This document shows, piece by piece, positions 1 through 10,335 of a DNA stretch of 29,443 bases (the first letter of the stretch is position 1; every line of letters starts with the position of its first letter). Made by a program: the position numbers and the translations under genes. The notes under the pieces were generated by a model. The model had not been told where the DNA came from. It made no database searches and saw nothing but the letters and a program-made list of their open reading frames with translations. The stretch comes from Reticulitermes lucifugus. Its lineage: Eukaryota; Arthropoda; Insecta; Blattodea; Rhinotermitidae. The stretch is taken from the NCBI GenBank assembly GCA_026260175.1, contig JAKCWW010004495.1, forward strand, positions 11,541 to 40,983, read 5' to 3'.

Positions 1-1231
1 ACATAGCCGAACCATGTAGCTGTGTGTTCTCACAAATAATAAAACAAATGTCAGTTGCACTTGACTCCATTGTTTGTTGTTGTTCAACCCCAGGTAGGAC
101 TCCCACTGAATTGCATACTGCTGAGTACACTGGCCAAGCTAGAACAGTATCTAGACTAGGCAGTGCGCTACGGTGATTGTGAATATTCAGTGTAAATGGG
201 ACAATGTGTAATCAAGGTATGGCCAAAGTGACTGCTCACTGGAAAGTGTAAATATCATCCCAAGTAACTCGTTTGTGTTCATAATGTAATACAGGTACTT
301 TTCTTAAAAGTGTGACTTTGTATGTCAGTGACGGCCAGCGCTGTCTGGCAGTAGAACCACAATGGTCCTAATAATTCATCCAGTGGTGCCAACTAGCTAA
401 CCAGAATGGTTGCATCCTCCTAAGCATGGCCATGCTATTGCTATGCTGTTGCTATGCTGTCCAGTACTCAGCAGCAGTTTGATCCTGCCTTGGATACTGC
501 TGCTGTAGCATGCATAATGAACGTTGACCCTCCCTTAACCAGTATGGTATGGCATTAAATTACTTACTCAGGAAAGATTCAACACTCAGGAACAATTAAA
601 ACTACCACCAATACTAGAAAATGGGAAAAACTCAAACTAGAACAGTTGCTAGGATATGAGAAAACTCTAGCCAGGGAATGCCTGCTTATACCAAAACTGC
701 TAGAATACAGGAAAAACAAACTACAGTTCCACAATTTTAGCGCACCTCACTGCATAGGTGCACTACTTAAATTACAAAGCTGCAAAAAGCGGTTTTCAGA
801 AGTATCATCAAGTTTTACGTTTTCAGGAACTCTGCGGCATAACATAGGATGACTATGCTGGCTGTACAAAAAATGAGAAAAATGACTGGATATGATAGCA
901 ACTTTATCATTCTGTGGTAATGAAACACATTCTTTCAGAATGACAAGACATTATCAAATAATGTACAATATCGATTAAGCCTTTTACTTGTACAGTTTCT
1001 TTTCATCTGCTGCACCTCAGACACTAAAATTTCTTTTACAATTTTAGAACTGTAATGAACAAAAGTTTGGTTTGCAAAATATAATCTAATTAATAATAAT
1101 GTCTATCATCAAAGCATTATGTTTCTTCAAATATTCACAAAAATAATAAATTTTCATCTTCGAGAACCTGACCTAAAGTACCTTTCTTATAACCTTAGTG
1201 CCCCACTGGCAAGAACAAATAACCAACTCAC
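1..1231. other. Intron downstream of the last visible exon
   Basis: This stretch follows the GT donor of exon 11 and should be the 5' part of the next intron of the tweek gene. I looked on the minus strand for the next conserved block of the family and found none, so the following exon probably lies outside the window. The short plus-strand frame at 646-852 has no recognisable motif. A small degenerate 12-bp repeat (gctatgctgttg-like) sits at about 428-460. Nothing else can be supported. Confidence 0.6.
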
Positions 1232-1414
1232 TGGAAAATCGAATAACAGCCTGGCTCTGGTCCAAACTCTTCAACCCCTTTGATGGCTGCTGTTCACACT
1301 GGAAGTTGAGTTTACGGCTCCGCGACAAATGAAACTTCACAAATTCAACATTCACACTCAGTGAATCTTTGCGTTCGCTGTCTGCCAACGGTGACCACTG
1401 TGCTTCTTTCAAAC
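1232..1414 (-). CDS. tweek: tweek/BLTP1 exon 11 (last visible exon)
   Basis: The exon starts after the acceptor tttctag (two bases complete a glycine codon) and ends at the donor CCA|GTGAGT, leaving one base of a split codon. It encodes about 60 residues including RKDSLSVNVEFVKFHLSRSR, which matches the conserved KDSLSINLEFVKVSLSR block of vertebrate KIAA1109. The end, SQAVIRFS, fits the start of the next conserved strand. The open frame continues to 1173 only because the intron happens to be open there; the GTGAGT donor and the family alignment decide the boundary. The 183-nt length agrees with the phases on both sides. Confidence 0.9.
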
Positions 1415-1812
1415 CTAGAAATGACATGAATAGGTATAAAGGTGAAGGCCAACAGTCCACTGGGAGGAATACACGTTGTATTTTATCATATCTAAGGCAA
1501 ATATAAATTAGTATCTTCTTGCCTTCAGTTTTGTGTTTGGAGAAATGGAGAGAATAAGTAAAAATCACATAAAGAATCACAGGAATCCCTCTCTGATCTG
1601 ATTTTCCTCCACACTTGCAAGGTCTTGCAAGAAAATTACTTTCAAATCAGCCAAGTCCACATTCAAATAATGGTCATATATTCTGACATTTCTGCCTGTA
1701 TCTTCAGGGTGCCTGAAATGGTTTAGCATCCACCTGGACCACTTTAGTCACTATGAATATGGACGCAGTACATTCTTCCAAAACACTGGGACATGTAATC
1801 ACTACATGAAGA

Positions 1813-1839
1813 GTGTGTGTGTGTGTTTGTGTGTGTGTG
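1813..1839. repeat. GT dinucleotide microsatellite
   Basis: An interrupted run of GT repeats (one TTT interruption) lies in intron 10. It has no coding role. The following 1850-2240 sequence is AT-rich intron with phrases such as tcatgaaatttgatat that look repeat-derived, but I cannot assign a family. Confidence 0.85.
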
Positions 1840-2339
1840 ACAGGCTGCATAGAGGCTTGTCATCCAACTCAACTCCCACTGGATGGATTTTCATGAAATT
1901 TGATATTTGAGGATTTTTTTTTAAATCTGTCATGCAAATGCAAGTGTGACAAAAGTCTCACAAGAATAACGGGTACTTTACATGAAGACCTATGTACATT
2001 TATGATAATATCTCGCCAAATTCTTCTTAGAATGATAAATGTTTCAGACAAAAGTTGTAGAGAAAATGAAAACAGACACTTTATGTTCAACAACTTTTTC
2101 CTGAAAATCGTGCCCTTTATGAGATAATGTGGAAAAAAATGGTAGAGCCACACAGGCTACAAATGACAATATAATATGGTGTAGAAAGATGAAATTTGCA
2201 TGCCAGATAACTAAGGCAAGAATACAGATGCACATTCATAATACTTAATACTTACTGTGCCTCAGTGTTATGTCTGTCTTACCACACATAATGTGGTTCT
2301 CCATAAACCTTAAAGTTAGGCTGTGCTGAAGCAACTTAC

Positions 2340-2512
2340 CAGACTTCTTTCCGCCACCATAGGGGTGAAAGATGTACACGGAGAAATCTGCCAAGCAGCC
2401 TGTCACACTCAATCCACCAACAGCTGATGGAGAAGGACCCATATCAAATCTACTGGTTGGGGAGTCTAAACCAGTTGGTGGATGACTTGAAGGCCTGCCA
2501 TCACCAAACTCA
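2340..2512 (-). CDS. tweek: tweek/BLTP1 exon 10
   Basis: The exon follows the acceptor ttggcag; its first base completes a serine codon begun in exon 9. It ends at a perfect GTAAGT donor, leaving one base. It encodes a Ser/Pro-rich linker (SEFGDGRPSSHPPTG) followed by CLADFSVYIFHPYGGGKKS, which matches the vertebrate CMSDFSLYVFHPYGAGK block almost residue for residue. The true exon starts about 70 nt upstream of the internal Met at 2442, so that Met is not a start. The 173-nt length fits phase 2 in, phase 1 out. Confidence 0.92.
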
Positions 2513-2879
2513 CTGCCAATAAATCAAGCACAGAAATCATCCATCAAACTTCAATCTCTGGATCTAAAGATGGGCATCAGGTTACACTCCACAATTCTTG
2601 CTCTGATCCCACTTCTTACAGTGCAAAATTTCACACCATCAAAATTCTCAAACAATCCTGTAACTAAGGTTTCAGATTTCCCTCCAAAATCCAACCTCTG
2701 GCAACACCGTCGTGGAAGGAATAATGTCTATAGGCAGCTAACAGGGGCAATGGTTCACCCAAGCCAAGGTGTGAGGCATCGTGCCAAGGGCTCCATGGCA
2801 CTGGGGTGGTGACAGCAGTGGCATTAATGATCCCCTCAGGGCACCAGGCAGCACCCCGTTGTATTTATGCCTTCCACTC

Positions 2880-4706
2880 GTAAGAGGCTCTGTGGGTGGT
2901 AACTGTTATTTCCCCATTATTCGTGGGACTCTTATGGAGAACACACGAAATAAAAAACCTTTCAAAAGCAGGGACGCTGTGGTACAGAAGGACCTGCCTA
3001 GTTGAGCTCAACAGAGGGCCAGCCAGTCTGGTGAACCACCTCAGGGAGCTGGTATTGCCAGCAAATCTAGGAACATTGAGCATCTCACAAAAGTCAAGGA
3101 CAAACAGACACAAGATGTCCTGCAAATGTAAATTTATTCAAATTAATCTGCACCATAGCAAGGTGGTGACGGCACTCCTTTGCCGAAAACTTGCTGTAGG
3201 GGAGATAGATATAGCACTTATTCAGGAACCCTGGGTTTATAGGAACTGAATAAGGGGGTTACGCAACATAAGAGGGACATTGTTTTCTGCTGGACCCGGT
3301 ATTGCTCCTAGAACCTGCATTTTTGTCTGAAACACAGTTCATGCCTTTCCACTGTCAGAGCTCAGTTCTAGGGATGTGAAGACGGTGAGGGTGACTTACA
3401 CTAGAGGAGGGAGCAAGAGGAAACTTATTGTTACCTCGGCATACTTCCCCTATGATTCAGATGAACCACCACCGTCAAAGGGGTTAAGGGAAGTCATTCA
3501 CTACTGCAGTAGGAATAAATTGCAGCTCACCGTTGGATGTGATGCCAATGCACACCACATTATATGGGGGAGCACAGACATCAATCCATGAGGAGAATGC
3601 TTAATGGAATATTTGGTTAGCACAAATCTCAGTATTCTTAATAAAGGTAACAAGCCTACTTCTGTAATTAGTAATAGGAAGGAGGTTATAAATTTGACAC
3701 TAGGGACTAACAAAATAGGGGACCTAGCGACTAATTGGCATGTATCTGATGAAATCTCTTTGTCAGACCACAGATACATAGTGTTTCAAGTNGGTGACCT
3801 GGAAGTTACCAGGCTCACATATCGCAACCCCAAGAGAACCAATTGGGAATCCTATCAGGAAGACCTAAAGGTAAATCTAGGGCTTGTACCAAGAGTTATG
3901 TACTCGGTGCGGGATGTAGAGCTGGCAGTTGACATGCTGCAACAGGCCATCCTCTCGTCCTATCACCAAAACTGTCCAGCCAAGGTAGCTCTCTTCCTTG
4001 GTGAAAAAAAGAGTTGAGCTGCCTTAAAGCTTCAACCAGACAGCTTTTTAATCAAGCTAAAAGAACACATGACTGGGAATCATATAAGACGGCCCTAAAC
4101 TGTTACAACAAAGAGATTAGAAAAGCCAAACAGTCCTCTTGGAGGAACCTCTGTCGGGGGATCGAGGATGTACCTGACATGGGCCAGACTCATGAGGATC
4201 ATGGCCAGTCAGTTGGCCATTGGGGTGGAATCTATTAAACTACTCGATGGCCGATACACACAAACTGGAAAAGAGACACTTAGGGAACTACACAGAGTTC
4301 ATTTTCCCGGGATTACTGGAGTAGAAGTAACCTTGGAAGGACAGGGGCAGCCTAATCTGACAGCATTTGCTGCTCACAGGGAGGACTGGGAAAAGTCTAA
4401 AAAAGTCATTGATCAGTCTAAAATAAGATGGGTGATTAGCACATTCAAACCATTTAAATTGGCAGGGACTGATAGAATTGTATCTGCTCACTTGCAACAA
4501 GGAGTCGAACACTTAACAACTCATGTGTGCCGTATCTCCCTAAACCCAGGAAGGCCAACTATACCGAGGCTAAGGCATATCGTCCTATTAGTCTATCATC
4601 CTTCATGCTGAAAACGATGGAAAAATTGGTGGACAGGAATATTAGGGACGAGATCTTGGGGCTACGTCCCCTACATCGATACCAATTTGCCTACCAACTA
4701 GGGAAG
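2880..4706 (+). mobile_element. Non-LTR retrotransposon, 5' part of ORF2, decayed
   Basis: From about 3115 the plus strand encodes an endonuclease-exonuclease-phosphatase fold typical of LINE ORF2: a start block KFIQINLHHSK, then IALIQEPWVY, then VGCDANAHHIIWGS, then SLSDHRYIVF near 3768. A basic linker follows (FNQAKRTHDWESYKTAL, 4050-4105), and then the first reverse transcriptase motifs (KAYRPISLSSFMLKTMEKLV, about 4575-4635; LHRYQFAYQLGK, to 4706). The rest of the RT, with the catalytic YxDD, is absent. TGA stops at 3247, 3328 and 3589 and frame changes near 4010, 4170 and 4520 make it non-functional. It resembles the jockey/R1-like LINEs of insects. The 5' limit is uncertain; 2700-2880 may also belong. 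Base 3792 is N. It lies antisense in intron 9 of tweek. Confidence 0.85.
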
Positions 4707-4727
4707 TGCTTGTATGTGCTTGTATAT

Positions 4728-4955
4728 GTTACATGTGCTTGGATGTGCTGTATGTGCTTGGATGTGCTACATGTATTTGGATGTGCTGCATGTGCTTGGA
4801 TGTGCTACATGTGCCTGGATATGTTACATGTGCTTGGATGTGCTACATGTGCCTGGATATGTTACATGTGCCTGGATATGTTACATGTGCCTGGATGTGT
4901 TACACGTGCTTGGACGTTTTACATGTGCTTGGATGCATTAAATGCAATTGGATGT
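4728..4955. repeat. 19-bp minisatellite, 12 units
   Basis: Twelve consecutive 19-bp units with consensus near gctacatgtgcttggatgt can be laid end to end without gaps, preceded by two shortened units from 4706. Neighbouring units differ mainly at gct/gtt, ctt/cct and atgt/atat. Because 19 is not a multiple of three and the unit lacks stops in this orientation, all three forward frames are open here and show a Cys-, Leu- and Val-rich 19-residue periodicity. That is a by-product of the repeat and not evidence of a protein. The array begins exactly where the LINE reading frame is lost. Confidence 0.92.
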
Positions 4956-5144
4956 TTTTCCACAGTCAGGCTACAGACAGAACCTCTTCCAGAATGTGGC
5001 AGTTCAAGACTATGCGAATTCTTGTCATTTACTGCTATTATTTTTTCTGTTATTCACTCCTGCTTAATGCAGTGACTTTGCATGCTATTTACAGTATTTG
5101 CTAAAGCAGACTGATCATTACAAGTGTTGGAGATTGAAGTCTTG

Positions 5145-5345
5145 TGGGATATGGTGTAGTGTTGACTCATAATTAGGTACTAACACTTCAGAGGAGCTCC
5201 TGCCTCCATCCTCAGAGTAGACACAGACGCCCAACTCTCCTTGGATTACCCTGAAGATGGACACAGAAAGCTTCTCGAACACATTGGTGCTTAAGTACCA
5301 TTCACATAGTGTTACATCCCTGAAGACCAATCCTTCATCAACAAT
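5145..5345 (+). repeat. Dispersed repeat copy, shared with 9970-10040
   Basis: The stretch ctctccttggattaccctga and what follows (to about 5298) aligns with 9973-10030, which begins ctctccttggactatcatta: both continue with cagaaagc, ctc, a TTGGT core and TACC. This supports two copies of one interspersed repeat. The segment also carries the ctgaagatgg motif discussed in the findings. Its family is not known to me. Confidence 0.6.
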
Positions 5346-5399
5346 ACTGCAAGTACATCAACTCTTGTACAGTCAAAAGTTAACAAGAAATGAACAACG

Positions 5400-5545
5400 G
5401 TTACCCGTATTTACCCAAATAAAAGACAACCCTCGTTGAGCCTTCAATTATCAGGAAAATACCTATAGAGTATATATTGAATTTTGTGTGTGATTATAAG
5501 ATAACCTCCTGTTTGTCATATAATAATTTAGGAAAAAAATTCTTG
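5400..5545. repeat. Fragment with pogo-like terminal motif
   Basis: The text cccgtatttacccaaataaa with agacaaccc, followed later by gattataagataacctcctg, is a degenerate copy of the terminal motif seen at 22267 and 29392 (consensus like accgtatttacccgaatctaa). At 22267 that motif neighbours a pogo-type transposase tail, so this is probably a scrap of the same kind of DNA transposon. Confidence 0.5.
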
Positions 5546-5646
5546 TTTTGTGCAGACAATCGCTGGCTTCAGGACTTTGTTGTGCAAACCTTTACATGAC
5601 TTGACTTTGTAAACGTCAGAATTCAACACACTACCTACCAAGTTCA

Positions 5647-5722
5647 CACACACACACACACAATTTATATACTGTGTGTGTGTGTGTGCGTGCGTGCGTG
5701 TGTGTGTGTGCGTGCGTGCGTG
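5647..5722. repeat. CA/TG microsatellite with inverted symmetry
   Basis: A run of CA repeats (about 5647-5662), an 11-base AT-rich spacer and a longer TG run with tgcg interruptions face each other, so the two arms are complementary. The tract can fold into a hairpin in RNA or a cruciform or Z-form in DNA. It lies in intron 9. Confidence 0.85.
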
Positions 5723-6014
5723 TACCGTTAATCCTGTGACAGTCTAACAAGAGACTAAGTGAAGGGCAATTGTGTTAAAACCTTAACAATAATTGTGCAT
5801 ACAGTAAATGTTAATGGCAAAAAAAAAAATTAAGCACAGAAATTAAACAAAAATGGTTTATGAAAAAGTACACATAAGGTCGAGTTTACATAAGTCAAGG
5901 ATTGTGTGACAAAGGAGGTGCCCGTATTTGGGGTATATGTGGTAGTCTCATGCTGCAAGCTGCATGTCCACAATACCTTCTTTGTTCTCTCACAGATAAG
6001 TCTTAAGAACTCAC

Positions 6015-6246
6015 CTATGTAGCTCCTCCTCTGCTCTCTTTGATGAGAAAACAATATCCAGAGATGGCAGTTGTAACATACACTCCACTCTTGAAACAGG
6101 CAGGCAAGAGAAACGAAACGTTGATGGCTGCATGTGGAAGTATACGATGACATCAACAGGGAAGGAAGCATACACATAGTTGCTTGTTGCAGTTGCAGCA
6201 GCCCAAGATGTATCTTGGTCTATTGTAAACATGGCATTCACTGGTC
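6015..6246 (-). CDS. tweek: tweek/BLTP1 exon 9
   Basis: The acceptor tttgtgtgcag precedes two bases that complete a glycine begun in exon 8; the donor is TAG|GTGAGT with two bases left over. The exon encodes about 76 residues with the strongest family match in the window: YASFPVDVIVYFHMQPS followed by FSCLPVSRVECMLQLPSLD, near-identical to the vertebrate YSSFPVDVVVYVRVQPS and FSCLPVSRVECMLKLPSLD. These alternating hydrophobic strands fit the beta-rich lipid-channel fold of bridge-like lipid transfer proteins. The Met at 6280 is intronic. Phase-correct length is 232 nt. Confidence 0.95.
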
Positions 6247-6698
6247 CTGCACACAAAACATTTAGTCTCTTTTGGAGCACAACATCCCATTCTATTACAC
6301 ATAACTACACAAGAATTAGATATACATATTAATCATATAACCGAAAGGCATTCCCTTACAGACCCTTATAAATACACAACATACATATTCACTGTCACCC
6401 ACAAATTTCACGTATCATGCATATGACCAAGAATGAACAATTAACTATGTCAGGATTTCAAATGATAACACTCCCATCTGTTGACAGCCATAGAGAAATA
6501 CACACAAAATTTCCTCAGGACATTTCTAATTTCAACATCAGCCCACTTAGAAAGGACACAATTCGATTTTCTATGATATGCACATTGCGCAAAGTGTGCT
6601 GTAACATGATATAGAGGTAATGTAAGAGCAAAATCAGATCTAAATTCCCTTATATAACAATCAATATGATGTAAATATTTTAAATCATCTAATGTTCT

Positions 6699-6899
6699 TC
6701 ATGTACATGGGTGAGTCAAAAAGCAAACAGCCCCTGCTTCCCCAGATTCTTCCACTAGTCTGAATATTGTTGTCTCATTTGGAACTTCATTATTAGGAGG
6801 CACGTGGTGACACGCTTCACAAACTGCAGCCAAACATGTAGTTGTGAAACAACATTCAAGAATGAACACACATTCTTCTAGTGCAAATAGAAGTACCAC
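6699..6899 (-). pseudogene. Transposase N-terminal fragment (helix-turn-helix type)
   Basis: The minus strand reads ALEECVFILECCF, then VPNETTIFRLVEESGEAG, with the spacing of the N-terminal helix-turn-helix region found in mariner/Tc-like transposases of insects (EQRxxIVExxF ... VPxxxTIxRLVxxF). It is short, has no start context and is followed by a gggtgagtcaaaaag end that could be a terminal repeat. I see only one end, so an element cannot be bounded. It may belong with the C-terminal fragment at 7180-7460. Confidence 0.4.
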
Positions 6900-7179
6900 A
6901 TAACTGAGGCAAGACAGTGAACTTGTGCTGAATGACTCAGCAAATGTTGGAACAGTCCATTAGAGCAGCAAGGCAGCTTCTTGCAAAAGTCCAATACAGT
7001 GGCGCAGGGGCTTCTTATATGCTTTTTTCATTATTTACAGATGTTTGCTCTATGGGACGCATCTCATATGGGACACTCTCTATACTTCTCATTGCAGACA
7101 ATAAGAGGGGCGAATAAGAGGACAGAATTCGTAGCACAAAAACTACAGCAGATCTGAGTTACTGAGTTGTCGTCTCCTT

Positions 7180-7460
7180 CACAGTTGAATGGCCACATTG
7201 TATGCAGTGATTCCAGTGATCTTTCTACTTTTCAATGCATTTTTGGTAGGCCTGTTTTGAAATGGCCTGCAGCTGATGTATACAGTCAGCTGTTATCTTC
7301 TCAGTGTCTTGAGATCTTGTCCCCTACACGGGCTCGAGAACAGGAAGAAGTCACAGGGGGCCAAATCTGGTAAGTAAGGCAGACCGGACACTACTGGGAT
7401 GTTGTGCTTCACCAAGAAACCGTAGCATTCAAGGATGGCTGCTGGGAATGGCACCATGTA
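7180..7460 (-). pseudogene. Mariner transposase C-terminal fragment
   Basis: The minus strand encodes LVKHNIPVVSGLPYLPDLAP followed by CDFFLF, the block around the third catalytic Asp of mariner transposases (usual form PPYSPDLAPCDFFLF). Further 3' come AISKQAYQKCIEK, a stop, and KDHWNHCIQCG, matching the usual C-terminal helices (KEAYQxCFEKWKxRWxxCI). A frame change between the two parts and the in-frame stop show that it is dead. The region of the second catalytic Asp is too eroded to read. Confidence 0.65.
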
Positions 7461-7724
7461 CAGGTGCAGAAGCCACAAACTGGACAACACCTGCGAGGCC
7501 ACTTCCAAAAACTAAAATACTAAAATTATAAAACGTACAAAACAGCTGCCATAAAATACAACAACATGGACACTATGGTTATTACAGTGTTGAAACATTA
7601 TTAGTTGAAATTCAAAGTTTTTATAGTGCATGCAGTCATGTGCATACAAACATCTAGTCTTGACCTGTTCGATCTAAAAGGATCAAGTCCTTTAACATGT
7701 ATTGGTGTGTTCTATGTAGGAAGG

Positions 7725-7752
7725 TGTGTGTGTGCGCGCACACGTGTATGTA
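7725..7752. repeat. Alternating purine-pyrimidine tract
   Basis: About 28 bases of gtgtgtgtgtgcgcgcacacgt type sequence alternate purine and pyrimidine and are partly self-complementary around gcgcgc. Such tracts can adopt Z-DNA. It lies in intron 8 and has no coding content. Confidence 0.6.
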
Positions 7753-7963
7753 GTTATGAAAGTTGTGGGAATATCATGTGTAATTATACACTTATATTAC
7801 ATACAGACATCCATGTATCCAGGCGTGTTCATGTAAGTCATTTGTTATACCACAGATCATGCAGAATGGCTGCTGACTTGGGTTACTAATTTGACAACTT
7901 ATGTGTATATTATTGGCTTTTTATGATTTTTTCAGTAATGCAGAACTTGCAGTATATCCATAC

Positions 7964-8204
7964 CTGGTGTTTTGGCTTGCTGTAATGTGGAAGGAATAGG
8001 CTCCAATGTCTGCTCCAGAAAATCTAAGATGTGTGGGCTTATAATTGTCTCCTCTGGAATACTCTGCAATGTCATCCATGCAAACAAACTTGCCTTCTTT
8101 GTGCCACCTTTCCTTGCCTGAGAGAAAGTTTGCTGTGTGGCTGACTCAGTCATCAAATGTGGTGACATATTCTCTTCATGAAGAGTCCTAGATTCATAGT
8201 GAAC
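7964..8204 (-). CDS. tweek: tweek/BLTP1 exon 8
   Basis: The exon begins in phase 0 after the acceptor ctatatatccag and ends CCAG|GTATGG, leaving one base. The first residues, VHYESRTLHEENM, continue directly from the DVK ending of exon 7, as in vertebrate VDVKLHYNSKTL. It then encodes a polar linker, KKASLFAWMTLQSIPEETII, and SPHILDFLEQTLEPIP, matching AKLYAWVALQSLPEEMVISPCLLDFLEKALETIP. About 80 residues. The vertebrate Pro-rich linker between these blocks is much shorter here. The Met at 8168 is internal. Confidence 0.95.
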
Positions 8205-8640
8205 CTGGATATATAGGAAATAATCAAATTAACAACTGCGTAACAAATATTCAAGTCTTTTGTGATGTTATGCCACGCTGGTGGGTAAGTTGTTTCCAAC
8301 ATTTTGCAGGACTGTAGTGCCTTCAAAGCAAAGACAACTGCAACACTGCTGTGAGAACCTGAAATCTTGAACAGATAGGTTTGTGTGTTTGAAATGGGAG
8401 CCACTTCATATAAAGTATGTTTGTTATTGTTTACGTTCAGCATTTATTTTGTGGTAAGCTTTGCTTTCTGCATCAACATGCTGCAGATGAGGCAATAAAC
8501 CAGATGCTTAACAGCATGCACATACCAAATCAAACAAAGCCTCATCAGTCTTCCCATGCAAGTGTCCAGTATACAGGGCATTCATATTCCTGGCTCTAGA
8601 AAATGCATTCAGATTACAGGATGCATGTTTTATGAACATA

Positions 8641-9568
8641 TGAGGGGCAGTATGAAAGTAATGCCTTGTACTTTTTTCTCAGAAACTATAATTACAATTA
8701 TAAAAAAATTGGCACATCATGGTACATCCTTTACAAAGTTCAGATTATTTTTACAAGAAGTCTCCTTCATTATCAACACACTTTTTCCACCTTTGCATGA
8801 GATGCTGTATGCCGGTCCTGTAAAACTCTTTCCTGAAGTGTCTGGGCTCTTCATGTACGCTGAGTTTAAGATCATCGTTGTCTGCAAAACTGCATCCTCA
8901 GAGTGCATCCTTCAGGAGGCAAAACAGATGGAAGTCAGAAGGTGCTAAATTGGACTGTAAGGAGGATGAGAGAGAACAGTACACCCCACAGTTGCAACTG
9001 CCTCTGTAGTGTGCACAGTGGTGTAAAGTCTGGCGTTGTCATGAAGGAGGAAAACTTTATTCATCTTCCTGTGTGGCTGAATCCTTTGAATTCGTTGTTT
9101 TAACTTCTTTAATGTCTGCACATATCACTCTGAATTTATTGTGGCACCTGTCTCCAAGAATTCCACTAATGAGATTCCTTCGCTGCCCCAGAAGTCGCTG
9201 CCATGGCTGGTTGGCAGCTGCAGGGCCTGTCACCAATGTCCTTTTCACTGCTCTTAAAACAACAGACCCAGCATCTAACTGAGCTAACATCTATGGCATC
9301 CTCACCATACATGCTTCTCAGACGTCTATGAATCTCTATTGGGCTGGAGCCTTCCACAGTAAGAAATGCAATCACCACTCTCATGCCTACATACATCCAC
9401 GACATCCGCCATTTTGCACTGCTACTGTGTTGAACGCACATGACTGACAGGAGCACTGATCATCCTGGTGGAGCTGGACAGTGTTGCTATCTGGGAAGTA
9501 AGGCAACTCTACATGGCACCACATATAAAAGAAAAAAATAGGAGGCATCACTTTTGTACCAACCTTCA
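8641..9568 (-). mobile_element. Internally deleted mariner element
   Basis: The 928-bp element lies between TA dinucleotides (8639-8640 and 9569-9570). Its ends read tgaggggcagtatgaaagta and, on the other strand, tgaaggttggtacaaaagtg, then atgcct on both sides. The minus strand carries transposase remains in order: an N-terminal block with EIHRRLRSMYGEDAIDVSSV (about 9290-9350), then LVEFLETGATINSE, a TGA, YVQTLKKLKQRI (about 9080-9180), LLHDNAR with the second catalytic Asp (about 9040), a frameshifted LAPSDFHLF with the third Asp (about 8935), and YRTGIQHLMQRWKKCVDNEG at the C-terminus (about 8780-8840). The part with the first catalytic Asp is missing; the break lies near 9185-9205. It is non-autonomous and sits in intron 7. 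Confidence 0.88.
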
Positions 9569-9972
9569 TAACTCAATAAAGTTTGTTGTCACTGTAGTCA
9601 TAGTCATAGTCACAGTAGAATTCGTAGTCACTTTGATCCACAAAACATCTGCTAACAAAGTTCTGTGACTCACTTGCTGTCAAATGGGACATAGCCATGA
9701 CTTGCCAACAATCACTAGTCAAATAAAAAATTGGATTATTTTGATATGCAACTGCCTGAAGTACTACTACTAACAAAACATATCTATCTTTGGAATACCT
9801 AGTACATGTTCACACACGATGGGACTGGGAAGATGGCCATCCTACAATTTGCCTGGAACTGAGGAAAATTATTTTTCATAATTTGTAACTTGTAAGATCT
9901 GCAGTGCACACAGCAGTGTTGATAAAGTTACAAGACTTAAGGAATATTATGAATTTTGATTGGTACTTACAC

Positions 9973-10050
9973 ACTCTCCTTGGACTATCATTAAGATTAA
10001 GGCAGAAAGCCCCTCCATAATGTTGGTACCTATTTACCAATCAACAAGAC
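9973..10050 (+). repeat. Second copy of the 5145-5345 repeat
   Basis: It begins ctctccttggactatcatta and keeps the cagaaagc, ctcc, ttggtacc landmarks of the copy at 5238-5300. Only about 60-70 bases align clearly by eye. Confidence 0.5.
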
Positions 10051-10069
10051 ATCATTTCCCCACAAGACT

Positions 10070-10232
10070 TATATCCTTGGACCTCAGGAGGATGAGCATT
10101 CGAGGTTGGCGAGTAAAGACCCAAGATTGATAGAATTGGAGGAGGACTGAGCAGGAGGCCAAGGTCCATAATATACTGTAGCGCCAGATTGATGATGATG
10201 ATGGTGATGGTGATGGTGACGATGACGGCTTG
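10070..10232 (+). mobile_element. LINE 3' end with GAT-type tail
   Basis: The plus strand reads RGWRVKTQD, a stop, and then WRRTEQEAKVHNIL, resembling the extreme C-terminus of an insect LINE ORF2. It runs into gtagcgccagatt and a gatgatgatggtgatggtga microsatellite at 10189-10232. A short simple-sequence tail right after the last codons is typical of several LINE clades. It is 5'-truncated to a scrap and non-functional. Confidence 0.5.
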
Positions 10233-10335
10233 TTTCTTTATGAGAAACCTATCAAAACTGCTGGTGAACCAAATGTGTTACTGCTTCAGCCTGCTCATGT
10301 TTTGGGCTTCATGGATGCAACTGTGTATTTGTTAC

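Noticed and set aside
1..1231. A twelfth tweek exon
   Set aside because: No minus-strand stretch here shows the next conserved block of the family between an acceptor and a donor in the required phase.
4728..4955. CRISPR-like repeat array
   Set aside because: Units are contiguous with no unique spacers, and the sequence is a eukaryotic intron.
4527..5075. 182-residue plus-strand frame rich in Cys, as a novel repeat protein
   Set aside because: Its first part is a LINE reverse transcriptase fragment and the rest is a translated 19-bp minisatellite open in all three frames; it has no independent start context.
8556..8948. 130-residue plus-strand open frame
   Set aside because: It is antisense to mariner transposase remains and crosses the element's left end.
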